DNA from: Hymenobacter metallicola
GTDB lineage: Bacteria; Bacteroidota; Bacteroidia; Cytophagales; Hymenobacteraceae
Assembly: GCF_004745645.1 (NCBI RefSeq)
Contig: NZ_SRMB01000001.1
Location: forward strand, 1,054,001-1,118,000
Reading direction: 5' to 3'
Length of the DNA: 64,000 bases
Notes under the pieces: generated by a model
Databases searched by the model: none
The model's input: the letters and a program-made list of their open reading frames with translations, nothing else
Told to the model about the DNA's origin: nothing
Translations under genes and position numbers: made by a program
Shown: piece after piece, positions 35,722-43,583 of the stretch
Layout of the letters: every line of letters starts with the position of its first letter
Numbering within the stretch: position 1 is the first letter of the stretch

Positions 35722-37521
35722 CTATTTGGTACGCAGCCACTTCGTAAAGACGGTTTGCTGGGCCGCCGTGGGGCTTGGCAGCTTCTCGATGCGGTAGCGC
35801 TGGTTGGCCCCGGCCAGCAGCGGGAAGGTTATTTCCTTGAGCTGCCCGTCGCGCGAAACGAGCATAGCAACCTGCGTACCAGCGGGTACGCCGCCCAGAA
35901 GCTTGTTGGGATCATCGGTCAGGCGGGCACCGTTGATGGCCAGAATCTCGTCGGCCACGTTCAGGCCGCCTTGCCAGGCACTGCCGTTGCGCAGCACGCT
36001 GGTCACGGTAAACTTGCCTCCAGCGGTGCTCACATTGGCTCCCAGGGTGGCATCGGTGGTAACGGGCGTGGTCGTGAGCGTCAGCCCAGCGTAGCCCAGG
36101 GCCGTGGCGTAGGGCAGGGTTTCGGTGCCGTACACGTTCTTGCGGAAGAAGTCGTCGAAGCGGCGGCCGGCTACTTTGGCTACGGCATCCTGGTACTCAT
36201 CGTCGGTGAAGCCCCGGCCCAGCTGCTTGTAGTACCGGTCGTAGAGGTAGCGCATCACGTCGTCGAGGCTTTTCTGGCCCTTGGTTTCGTTGATGATCAT
36301 CAGATCGAGCACGGCCCCGATTACCTCGCCTTTGTCGTAGTAGCTGATGCCGGTATTGACGGAGTTTTCGTTGGGCCGGTAATATTTGATCCAGGCGTCG
36401 AAGCTCGACTCGGCGGCCGACTGCAGCTTGTTGCCGGGCGTATTCTCGACCCGCCCAATGCCGTTGCTCAAGTCAGCCAGGTAGCCGTCGGGCGTCACAA
36501 AGCCAGCCCGTTGCACAATCAGGTTGCTGAAGTACTCCGTGCCTCCCTCGCTCACCCAGAGCATGCGGGTGTAGTTCTCCTCGTCGTAATTGAACGGGCC
36601 CAAGGCCACCGGACGAATGCGCTTCACATTCCAGAGGTGGAAGTACTCGTGAGCTACCAGCCCCAGGAAGCCCTTCCAACCGGCTTCCGAGCTATAGGCA
36701 TTGCGCGAAACCGACAGCGTGGTCGAAAACAGGTGCTCCAGGCCCCCGGTGCCCCGGTCGATGTTGTGAATGATAAATACGTAGCGGTCCAGTGGGTTCT
36801 GGCCTACCACGCGCTGGGCTTCCTCGCAGGTACGCTTCATATCCGACAGCAGCCGGTTCTCGTCGTAGCTGGGGTTGCCAAACATGGCAATGGTGTGGGG
36901 CGTGCCGTTCACGTCGAAGCTGAGCACCTTGTGGGTCCCGATTTCGATGGGGGAGTCGGCCAGTTCATCGTAGTTGGCCGAGCGGAAGGTGAACGGCTGC
37001 CCGGTCGGCTTCAGGCTGGTCGTTACCTGGGTCCAGCCCGGGGCGGGCTGCACCGTCAGGGTGCTGGGCAGCTGCTGCCCGTCGGCCGGGTACATAAACA
37101 CGCTCGTGCCGTTGAGGTAGCCATGGGCGGCATCCAGAAAGCTGGTGCGCACGCTTAGCTCGAAGGCGTACACCCGGTAGCGCACCGTAAAGTCTTTCGA
37201 CTTGGGGTGGTATACCCGCCAGGTATTTTTGGTGATTTTCTCCGTGCGCAGGGTTTCGTTGCCGGCTTTGGCCTCGAAACCTTCCACGTGTTTGGCAAAT
37301 TCCCGCACCAAATACGAGCCGGGGGCCCACACGGGCATTTTTACGTCGGTGTACTGCTTGTTAAAGCCCCCCAACGCCATTTCGACTTCAAAATAGTGAG
37401 TCTGCGGGGCCGGCATCGACAGGGTGTAGCGCAGGGTGGAAGCTGCCAGAGCCGGGCTAAACTGACTCAGCAGCACTACCGCGGCCACGGCCAGCAGCCG
37501 GCGGAAATAAGAATGCGTCAT
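35722..37521 (-). CDS. M61-family metallopeptidase (glycyl aminopeptidase-like)
   Basis: A 599-residue exported peptidase with a signal peptide ending near ALAA (residue 27). The N-terminal beta domain precedes the thermolysin-like catalytic domain with the zinc motif HEYFHLWNVKRIRP (about residue 290) and a downstream Glu in WVSEGGTEYFSN. A PDZ domain is at the C-terminal end (about 500-580; VLRNGSAWQGGLNVADEILA). This is the standard M61 layout; these enzymes remove N-terminal Gly or Ala. ATG 37521 starts the signal peptide; an upstream extension to 37602 is unlike a signal. It converges on the S8 peptidase gene. Confidence 0.93.
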   Translation of the reverse strand: MTHSYFRRLLAVAAVVLLSQFSPALAASTLRYTLSMPAPQTHYFEVEMALGGFNKQYTDVKMPVWAPGSYLVREFAKHVEGFEAKAGNETLRTEKITKNTWRVYHPKSKDFTVRYRVYAFELSVRTSFLDAAHGYLNGTSVFMYPADGQQLPSTLTVQPAPGWTQVTTSLKPTGQPFTFRSANYDELADSPIEIGTHKVLSFDVNGTPHTIAMFGNPSYDENRLLSDMKRTCEEAQRVVGQNPLDRYVFIIHNIDRGTGGLEHLFSTTLSVSRNAYSSEAGWKGFLGLVAHEYFHLWNVKRIRPVALGPFNYDEENYTRMLWVSEGGTEYFSNLIVQRAGFVTPDGYLADLSNGIGRVENTPGNKLQSAAESSFDAWIKYYRPNENSVNTGISYYDKGEVIGAVLDLMIINETKGQKSLDDVMRYLYDRYYKQLGRGFTDDEYQDAVAKVAGRRFDDFFRKNVYGTETLPYATALGYAGLTLTTTPVTTDATLGANVSTAGGKFTVTSVLRNGSAWQGGLNVADEILAINGARLTDDPNKLLGGVPAGTQVAMLVSRDGQLKEITFPLLAGANQRYRIEKLPSPTAAQQTVFTKWLRTK

Positions 37522-37734
37522 AAGGGAAAGAGAGTGAGAAGGGAAAGGAAACGGTGCGGCAGGCGCCACCACCCCGACACGAAAAACGGACCGGGGTTGC
37601 AAGATACTGGTGAAAACAAACCGGCCCCAGCCGTTTTCCCAGCTCCTACCCGAAAATAGGGAGGAACCCGCACCGAAGCTCCTCCGTTAGGACTGTACCC
37701 ACGCCATTCTTCTCGGGGTTTCGTTTATTAGCAC

Positions 37735-38442
37735 ATGCGCTACGTCTGGTTAACCTTTCTTCTCCTGGTGGCAGGAATTTCGGGCTACTTCGCCTGGCAA
37801 CGGTTTGGTAAGCAACCCGGTCCCAACCGCGTAGCCGTAGTCTACCGCCTGCCGGCCCGGCCCGTGGCCGATACCACGCCGGGCACGTTGGAACCGGTGG
37901 CTACTCCCCTGGACCTGCCCCAGGCCGATAGCCTCATCATCTTTGCCATGCAGCAGCTGGGCTCCCCGTATACATACGCGGGCACCACTCCCACCGGGGG
38001 CTTCGACTGCTCGGGCTTTTTGATGTATGTGTATGGGCGTTTCGGCGTTTCGGTACCGCATTCCACGGCCTTACTCATCAATACCGGCCGCGCCGTGCCC
38101 CGGGAGCAGGCCCGCCGCGGCGACATGGTCATCTTCACCGGCACGGCTGCCACCTCGACCACGCCAGGCCATGCGGGCATCATTGTTTCCGACCCGGGCC
38201 AGCCGTTGCGCTTTATTCACTCCTCCTCGGCCCGCCGCGAGTCAGGGGTCAAAATCAGCCAGGTGGAAGGCACCGACTACGAGCGGCGCTTTATGGGTAT
38301 CCGGCGGGTACTGGGCGTAGCGCCCCTGGCGACGGAAAATCAGGCCGCGGGTAAGACCAGCGCCAACACAAAAGGCGTCGTCACCGCGCCCGGCGCTTCG
38401 GCGACGAAGGTAAAAACCAAGGTCAAACGCGCTTCACACTAG
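37735..38442 (+). CDS. NlpC/P60 (C40) cell-wall peptidase
   Basis: A 235-residue peptidase with one N-terminal membrane anchor (YVWLTFLLLVAGISGYFAW). The NlpC/P60 domain (about 70-195) has the catalytic Cys in GGFDCSGFLMYVYG, the His in TPGHAGIIVS and the third polar residue near RFIHSSSARRE. Such enzymes cleave the peptide stem of peptidoglycan. The tail is a low-complexity Lys/Thr/Ala stretch. ATG 37735 is used. It diverges from the M61 gene and ends at a strong terminator. Confidence 0.9.
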   Translation: MRYVWLTFLLLVAGISGYFAWQRFGKQPGPNRVAVVYRLPARPVADTTPGTLEPVATPLDLPQADSLIIFAMQQLGSPYTYAGTTPTGGFDCSGFLMYVYGRFGVSVPHSTALLINTGRAVPREQARRGDMVIFTGTAATSTTPGHAGIIVSDPGQPLRFIHSSSARRESGVKISQVEGTDYERRFMGIRRVLGVAPLATENQAAGKTSANTKGVVTAPGASATKVKTKVKRASH

Positions 38443-38464
38443 GCTAGTGCCAGAATTCGGTATC

Positions 38465-38516
38465 AAAACAAAAGCCCGTGGCCTGCTTATAAGGCAGCCA
38501 CGGGCTTTTGTTTTTA
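38465..38516 (+). terminator. terminator after NlpC/P60 gene
   Basis: ACAAAAGCCCGTGGC and GCCACGGGCTTTTGT arms with a T-run on the right. It is symmetrical enough to also stop leftward transcripts. Confidence 0.92.
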
Positions 38517-38529
38517 CCAGATCAGGTAT

Positions 38530-38880
38530 AAAAAACGATACCCGGCCGCCTATGCAAAACCTCCAGGGAGGCTGCTGGGCGAACCGGGTATCTAATCCTT
38601 CAAATCTTACCAAGCGACGAGTCTGGGGTACAGCCCCGTCATCCTTTGAGTAAGACCTTGCCAGAATGCGGGAACCCGCCCTGAAGGGCGAACAAAGGTT
38701 CCGCGCGAAAGCTGTTGTTAAGCGCGTCCGGCGGTGAAGCGGACTACATTCGACAGGCTTGGCAGGATTTGTTTGGGACTACTAGACATTTTGTACCTCC
38801 TTTCTTTAGATCCGACATCCCCCATCGGCGCTACTCAGCACCTTAGAGCTGCTTAGATGGGGTCGTAGCACTCACTACTG
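38530..38880 (-). ncRNA. free-standing structured RNA with a strong SD sequence and small ORF
   Basis: A discrete transcription unit of about 350 bases. The promoter is at 38885-38915, and a terminator hairpin (arms 38592-38584 and 38545-38537, T-run 38535-38530) closes it. Nested pairings: 38862-38856 with 38826-38820 around a smaller hairpin (38851-38848/38839-38836); 38744-38740 with 38730-38726; 38702-38697 with 38676-38671 enclosing CGCCC/GGGCG; and 38654-38650 with 38610-38606 enclosing a GGGG/CCCC helix. Between the first and second structures lies a single-stranded AGAAAGGAGGT followed by an ATG. I do not recognise it as tmRNA, RNase P RNA, 6S or SRP RNA: none of their core motifs is present. 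The structure is deduced by eye. Confidence 0.75.
38718..38789 (-). CDS. 23-residue peptide ORF inside the structured RNA
   Basis: ATG at 38789 is preceded at a 6-base spacing by GGAGG within AGAAAGGAGGT (38805-38795), an 11-base perfect complement to ACCTCCTTTCT, the expected 3' tail of 16S rRNA in this phylum. The peptide starts MSSSPKQILPSLSNVV and ends RFTAGRA, then TAA. It is not recognised. Other genes in this window lack an SD sequence of this strength. Whether the peptide or only ribosome binding matters is unknown. Confidence 0.6.
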   Translation of the reverse strand: MSSSPKQILPSLSNVVRFTAGRA

Positions 38881-38884
38881 GCAG

Positions 38885-38915
38885 TTAAAGTAAAAAGCCG
38901 CGGGGATGGTTCAAA
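38885..38915 (-). promoter_or_regulatory. canonical Bacteroidota promoter for the structured RNA
   Basis: On the minus strand TTTG (38915-38912) and TACTTTAA (38892-38885) are separated by exactly 19 bases. A start near 38880 is expected. The whole -33/-7 region sits between inverted AAAGCCGC/GCGGCTTT arms (about 38895 and 38941), which could be an operator. Confidence 0.75.
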
Positions 38916-38934
38916 ACCCAAACGCCTTTTTTTA

Positions 38935-39144
38935 GCGGCTTTGCGAATGTTTTTAGCCATACGACTGACCATCAGTACCTTTTTCTGCTAAATAATTTTG
39001 AAATATTTCCCCCGGGGGAGCAATAGCAGAGTTGGCCTCAAACTTGTAATTCACCTCCGCAACTGAAAAAACTTACGCATGCAGCGTATTTCGGAGTTTT
39101 CTCCTATCTTTTTCCCGTCATTATCCCTCTCACCCCTGTTTCCC
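38935..39144. other. A+T-rich intergenic leader of the DUF2147 pair
   Basis: No further gene is visible. The stretch is A+T-rich between 38930 and 39000. It includes a CCCCCGGGGG palindrome at 39010-39019 and a TATCTTTT box at about 39104 that may drive the downstream gene. Confidence 0.4.
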
Positions 39145-39585
39145 ATGAAAAAAACCTTGTTCCTCTGTCTGGCGCTCCTGCTGAGCTTAACGGGCATTGC
39201 TTCGGCCCAGAAACTTTCGCCCCTTGGTATCTGGACCAATGAAGAGAAAAAGGCCACGTTTGAAATCTACCAGCAGGGCGACAAGCTCTACGGTAAGATT
39301 GTTTCGCTGACGGTGCCCAACGACCCGGCTACCGGCAAGCCCAAGCTCGACACGCAGAACCCCGACCCCAAGCTGCGTAACCGGCCGCGTCTGGGCCTGG
39401 TCTTCATGAAAGACTTCAAGAAGGATAGCGAGAATAAGTGGGACGACGGTACCATTTATAATCCGGAAGATGGCAAGACGTACTCTTGCTACATGAAGGT
39501 TCTGAATGCCAACACGATGGAAGTAAAAGGCTATATCGGCTTTTCCCTAATCGGCAAATCCCAGACCTGGACGCGGGTTAAATAG
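39145..39585 (+). CDS. DUF2147 exported protein (copy 1)
   Basis: A 146-residue exported protein with a signal peptide ending at ASAQ (residue 22). The DUF2147 pattern is clear: PLGIWTNEEKKATFEIYQQG, GKIVSLTVPNDPATGKPKLD, the ND/NPDPKLRNRP stretch, DDGTIYNPEDGKTYSCYM and EVKGYIGFSLIGKSQTWTRV. DUF2147 is a lipocalin-like beta-barrel fold; its ligand is unknown. ATG 39145 is used although the frame is open to 39079. It is followed by a terminator and then a second copy at 39710. Confidence 0.88.
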   Translation: MKKTLFLCLALLLSLTGIASAQKLSPLGIWTNEEKKATFEIYQQGDKLYGKIVSLTVPNDPATGKPKLDTQNPDPKLRNRPRLGLVFMKDFKKDSENKWDDGTIYNPEDGKTYSCYMKVLNANTMEVKGYIGFSLIGKSQTWTRVK

Positions 39586-39610
39586 CCCCGGGCTAAGGCC
39601 TTAATCAACA

Positions 39611-39643
39611 AGCGACGCTCCGAACTGGGGCGTCGCTTTTTTT
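39611..39643 (+). terminator. terminator between the DUF2147 genes
   Basis: AGCGACG and CGTCGCT arms followed by seven T residues. Confidence 0.8.
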
Positions 39644-39709
39644 GTGCTACCTTCCTAACGGAAACCTTCACCGCCCCGCTCTGGTTTAGGCTGTCCACTA
39701 CCACCCACC

Positions 39710-40150
39710 TTGAAAACATTCCTACTTAGCTTTCTGCTGTTGCTGGCCAGCTCTTTCGGAGCGCGGGCTCAGACTGCCGTTCCCCTGGGCGTGTGGGCGG
39801 ATGACACGGGCGAGTCTCACATCGAAATTTACCGGTGCGGAGACATGCTCTGCGGCCGCCTAGTGTGGCTCAAAGAAGCGGCAGACACTTCAAACGGCCG
39901 GCCCAAAGCCGATGTGCACAATCCGGACCCCGACAAGCGGACCCAGCCGCTGCAGAATATGCCGGTGCTACAGGGCCTGCGGTATAATGCCAGCTCCGAC
40001 CGGTGGGAAGACGGGCAGATTTACGACCCCAGCAATGGGCACACCTATTCCTGCTACGTGAGCTTAGTAAACAAAGACAAGCTGGAAGTAAAAGGCTATA
40101 TCGGCTTTCCCATCGTGGGCCGCTCCCACTACTGGGCTCGGGTGCGGTAA
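39710..40150 (+). CDS. DUF2147 exported protein (copy 2)
   Basis: A 146-residue paralog of the gene at 39145, with the same order of motifs: signal peptide to ARAQ, PLGVWADDTGESHIEIYRCG, HNPDPDKRTQPLQNMPVLQG, EDGQIYDPSNGHTYSCYVSL and EVKGYIGFPIVGRSHYWARV. It has extra Cys residues (CGDMLCGRLVW) that are absent from copy 1. The likely start is TTG 39710, because no in-frame ATG precedes the signal peptide. It converges on the Gre-like gene with 6 bases between the stops. Confidence 0.85.
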   Translation: MKTFLLSFLLLLASSFGARAQTAVPLGVWADDTGESHIEIYRCGDMLCGRLVWLKEAADTSNGRPKADVHNPDPDKRTQPLQNMPVLQGLRYNASSDRWEDGQIYDPSNGHTYSCYVSLVNKDKLEVKGYIGFPIVGRSHYWARVR

Positions 40151-40156
40151 GACGGG

Positions 40157-40624
40157 CTAAAACACCTCTTCAATGTGGTAATGCTTGCCCCGAAAATTAA
40201 ACGTTTCGCCTACCCGGCTAGTAGCCATGGCCTGAAAAAGGGGCGAAAAAGCGGAAATAGCAAAATAGGGCTCCCCATCTACCTTGATTTCTCCCAGGCT
40301 GACAGAAATATAGAACCGCTGGGAATCAGTGACTACGACGGTGCCGACGCCGGGCTGATCCTTAGGGCAACGAGCCTCGGGCACACGCTGCAAGGCCTGC
40401 AACCCCGTCAGGGCTTCGTCGAGCTGGCGGGCAAATAAGTCGCGCTGAATTTGGCAGGCCTCCCGGAAAGACTCAAACTTATCCTCTATCGCACCCTGGC
40501 TTTCTGTGGCGCTTTCCTGCGCGTCGAGCATGGCCTGACGGGCATTGTCGGCCTTCTGCTGCTGCACCCGCCGACATTCGGCTAGCAGGCGCTGCTTAAG
40601 AACGGTACGTTGTTTGGTAGTCAT
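40157..40624 (-). CDS. GreA/GreB-like transcription factor
   Basis: A 155-residue protein. The N-terminal coiled coil (about 8-75; LKQRLLAECRRVQQQKADNA) has an acidic central loop (DAQESATESQGAIEDKFESF) like the tip of Gre factors that reaches into the RNA polymerase channel. The C-terminal FKBP-like domain ends with ISAFSPLFQAMATSRVGETF, FRGKHYHIEEVF. The pattern is that of the shortened GreA/GreB family widespread in Bacteroidota, where the role is not established. ATG 40624 is used; an extension to 40684 is not conserved-looking. Confidence 0.7.
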   Translation of the reverse strand: MTTKQRTVLKQRLLAECRRVQQQKADNARQAMLDAQESATESQGAIEDKFESFREACQIQRDLFARQLDEALTGLQALQRVPEARCPKDQPGVGTVVVTDSQRFYISVSLGEIKVDGEPYFAISAFSPLFQAMATSRVGETFNFRGKHYHIEEVF

Positions 40625-40741
40625 AGGGTAGCGGTAGAGTAGAGTAGAACGAGAAAGACCCAGCAGAAAAGGCCAGGGCTGCAAGTCCTCTAAAAACTAT
40701 TTACTGGCCCTGGTGTTTTTGCTCAAACTGACTCCCATCCC

Positions 40742-41371
40742 TTGCTACCTTTTTTAAAGAAGATATTCTCCCGCTCCTCCGCCTCGGAGGCGACCAGCTG
40801 GCAGCCCCTGGCGCGCACGTCGGCGCAGCAGCGGGCCCACCAGCACTGGGTCGAGCAGCAGGTGTATCTGAACTGGATGGGGCCCTATTTCAAAGCGTAT
40901 CACTTCCAGAAAACTGGTGTGTGCGCCAAGCAGCTGCGCGTGCAGCTGCTGAAGGAAGAAGGTCGGCAAGGGGCATTGTTTTTTTATGACCCCAGCATCG
41001 GGCCCGGCAACTTCCGGCACTTATTCGACTTCATTCGGGACCAGGTCCTAAGTCAGGGCTATAATGCGTCGGTATCTGACAAGCGGCTGGTGAAGCATGA
41101 GCGCTACACCGAATCCATCGAGAAGCATTTTCTCAAGCCCAGGCCCCACGACTGCACGGCTACGGGCCGTTGCAATCAGCGCTTTGGCAACGTAACAGTC
41201 GACTTGGTCAGCATTAACGGGCAGCCGGGCTTCATCCGGTTTTTTGCCAACCCTTACCAGGATACAATCTTTACCCCGGCCGCTTCCTTCGACGATTTGA
41301 TGGAAACCATTTTCAACCTGCCGCCCGCTCCGCCCGAAGTTCAGAAACGCATCAAAGAGTATTATAAATAA
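40742..41371 (+). CDS. soluble hypothetical protein
   Basis: A 209-residue protein without a signal peptide. It has an N-terminal helix (LPFLKKIFSR), a basic/aromatic middle (HQHWVEQQVYLNWMGPYFKA), a His/Cys-containing stretch (HDCTATGRCNQRFGNVTVDL) and a C-terminal helix. No family is recognised. The only possible start is TTG 40742; no in-frame ATG lies between it and the upstream stop at 40691. It is divergent from the Gre-like gene and ends at a terminator shared with the M1 gene. Confidence 0.65.
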   Translation: MLPFLKKIFSRSSASEATSWQPLARTSAQQRAHQHWVEQQVYLNWMGPYFKAYHFQKTGVCAKQLRVQLLKEEGRQGALFFYDPSIGPGNFRHLFDFIRDQVLSQGYNASVSDKRLVKHERYTESIEKHFLKPRPHDCTATGRCNQRFGNVTVDLVSINGQPGFIRFFANPYQDTIFTPAASFDDLMETIFNLPPAPPEVQKRIKEYYK

Positions 41372-41376
41372 CAAGA

Positions 41377-41409
41377 AAGCCCCACCGTAGATCCGGCGGG
41401 GCTTTTTTT
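41377..41409. terminator. terminator (hypothetical gene / M1 gene)
   Basis: AAGCCCCACCG and CGGCGGGGCTT arms followed by seven T residues. Convergent genes meet here. Confidence 0.85.
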
Positions 41410-41427
41410 GCAAGGTTTTCAGGCTGG

Positions 41428-43434
41428 TTACTCGCGCACAAAGCGGGCAAAAAACGTGTCTCCCTCCGGCGTAGTAATTCGCAGGTGGTAGAGCCCGGCC
41501 GTTAGGGTTCGGGTAACGAGCTGGCTGTGGCTTGCGCCTACCGTCTGGCGCAGCACTACCCGGCCCGTAGCATCCGTTACTTCCGCCTGGGCCGTGCGCA
41601 TGGTCAGATTGGCGAGTTGCAGCACCTCCTGGCAAGGGTTGGGGTACACCGCCAGGGCCGCCATGCTGGCCGCATTCTTCGTCGACAGTGCATTGTCGCG
41701 CACGACGGTACCGGCCCCATTGAGAATCCACTGGTCCGGGTCGACCTGAATACTGGTGACGGTGCCGTTCAGGGGCAGGCTGAACGAGGTTTCGGCCTGG
41801 CTCTGGCGCAGCCGCACCGTTTGGCTGGTGCCGTTGCTGTAGTTTATTCTGTAGTCCAGCTCCGTGTCGAAGAAAGGCGTTGCCGCACCCATCGATACCG
41901 TTTCGGTGGTTCGCAGATACAAGGTGTTGCCCACTTGGTTCCAGCGGACGTTGAAGGTGGGGTAGCCTTCGCCCAGTACCCACTGCCGGAAAAAAGTATC
42001 GAGGGAACGGCCGGCCTCCGCTTCAAAGACCCGCTGCATATCAATGGTACGGGCCGTGCCGCCGGCGTAGCGGGTTTGGTAGGTGCGCAGGGCCCGGAAG
42101 AACTTCGTGTCGTCGTTGAGCAGGTAGCGCAGCATATGCACTACGGCAGCCCCTTTCTTGTAGCTCAGCCGAAAGTTGAAGATCCGGCCGACGTTCGTAG
42201 TATCGGGCACAATCAGGCTGCCGCCCGGGCTCTGCATGCTGGTGGCGTGGGCGTTGTCCATCCAGGTGCGGGCACTGGCCGGGGTCGAAAAGGCATTCAG
42301 GGAAATGTATTCGCCGTAGGAGGCAAAGCTTTCGTTGAGCCAGATATCCCGCCAGGAGGCGCAGGTAACATTATCGCCAAACCACTGGTGAAACAGCTCG
42401 TGGGCCGTGAGCGTGAAGGTAAACCCATCCTGCGTGGTCATGGTCTGATGCTCCATGCCGCCGCCAATGGGGGCCATGGAATGGCCGTACTTCTCTTTAG
42501 AAAATGGGTAAAGTCCCACCAGATTCGAGAAGTTCTCGATAAAGCCCGGGGTACGGTCCATCTCGGCCCGGTAGAAATTCAGAGCCGCTTGGTTGTAGAC
42601 GTAGTTGACGATGGGCATGCGGAGGCCGCCGGGGAGGTTGACGTAGTTCGTGTACTCCACATAAGGAGCCACGGCCACCGAAATGAGGTAGTAATCAATC
42701 GGGTAGCGCGACTTCCACTCGTAGCGGCTCTTGCTGTTGGGCAGGGCCGTCACCCGCTCCAGCACCCCGTTGGAACCCACCTTGTTGATGTTGCTCGTCG
42801 TGACCCACACGTCGGAGGAATCGGCTTTGTCGGTCAGTACTTGCTTGCAGGGCCACCACTCGTAGGCGTTGAAGGGCTCACTCAGGCTCCAGGTGATGCT
42901 GGTAGCGCCAAACTCGGAATCAACGTCGGTATCGAGGGCATTGCCAATGGCGGCCGAGCTGCCGTTGGGCGCCGTACCCCGGTAATAAATGTAGGCATTG
43001 AACAACGCATTGGCCGCCGCGGGCTGGGCCAGCCGCACGGTCACGTCGCCGGCGGCGCGGCGGGTGCCCACGGCTTTCTTGCCATCGACCACCACCGAGT
43101 CGATAATAAAACTGGGGTAGAGCTCAAACGCCAGCGAGTCGAGGGCCTGGGCCCCGTTGCGGGCCTGCATACGCACCGACCCGCCCACATTGCGCGAGTT
43201 GTTTTCCAGGGCAATGTCGAGCTTATAGTACTTCACGTCGTAGCGCTCCATCTTCTGGCGGTGCCGCACCGTGGTAGCCGGCTGGCGCAGCGCCGCCGCT
43301 TCGTGGCGGTGGGCGCAGCTCAGGGCCGCGGTGCCATCCAGGTCGGCGGGCAAGGCCCGGTAAGTTGGTATCTGAGCCTGAGCGGCCCCGGCCAGCAGTG
43401 CGCTGGTCAGCAACGAGTAAAGAATACGGCGCAT
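41428..43434 (-). CDS. M1 metallopeptidase with T9SS type A sorting domain
   Basis: A 668-residue secreted aminopeptidase. A signal peptide ends at AAQAQ (residue 21). The GAMEN-like exopeptidase motif is GGMEHQT, and the zinc site is HELFHQWFGDN with the third ligand Glu in WLNESFASYGEY. The C-terminal 80 residues are a T9SS type A sorting domain: ALAVYPNPCQEVLQL, then DATGRVVLRQ, and GLYHLRITTPEGDTFFARFV. This sends the protein through the type IX secretion system to the surface. ATG 43434 is used. The gene diverges from the gliding-type gene at 43584. Confidence 0.94.
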   Translation of the reverse strand: MRRILYSLLTSALLAGAAQAQIPTYRALPADLDGTAALSCAHRHEAAALRQPATTVRHRQKMERYDVKYYKLDIALENNSRNVGGSVRMQARNGAQALDSLAFELYPSFIIDSVVVDGKKAVGTRRAAGDVTVRLAQPAAANALFNAYIYYRGTAPNGSSAAIGNALDTDVDSEFGATSITWSLSEPFNAYEWWPCKQVLTDKADSSDVWVTTSNINKVGSNGVLERVTALPNSKSRYEWKSRYPIDYYLISVAVAPYVEYTNYVNLPGGLRMPIVNYVYNQAALNFYRAEMDRTPGFIENFSNLVGLYPFSKEKYGHSMAPIGGGMEHQTMTTQDGFTFTLTAHELFHQWFGDNVTCASWRDIWLNESFASYGEYISLNAFSTPASARTWMDNAHATSMQSPGGSLIVPDTTNVGRIFNFRLSYKKGAAVVHMLRYLLNDDTKFFRALRTYQTRYAGGTARTIDMQRVFEAEAGRSLDTFFRQWVLGEGYPTFNVRWNQVGNTLYLRTTETVSMGAATPFFDTELDYRINYSNGTSQTVRLRQSQAETSFSLPLNGTVTSIQVDPDQWILNGAGTVVRDNALSTKNAASMAALAVYPNPCQEVLQLANLTMRTAQAEVTDATGRVVLRQTVGASHSQLVTRTLTAGLYHLRITTPEGDTFFARFVRE

Positions 43435-43583
43435 ACGAAAGGAAATTAGATACGACTAAAGCCACCCTGCGGCCACTTCAGCCAAGGATGCTAAGATACG
43501 GACCGGGCTGCAAACACGGGATTTTGGGCTGGTCTGCCGAGCAGAGGTTTTGTATCTTTCCCAAGTAATCATTCCCTTCCCGC

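Noticed and set aside
35755..37158. 467-codon plus-strand frame opposite the M61 gene
   Set aside because: Antisense shadow; the M61 zinc motif and PDZ domain on the minus strand are decisive.
38447..38653. Plus-strand frame across the structured RNA terminator
   Set aside because: The frame runs through two hairpin terminators and has no protein-like pattern.
38530..38880. tmRNA interpretation of the structured RNA
   Set aside because: The peptide does not end in an Ala-Leu-Ala-Ala-like tag, there is an SD-driven ATG, and no tRNA-like CCA end is visible.
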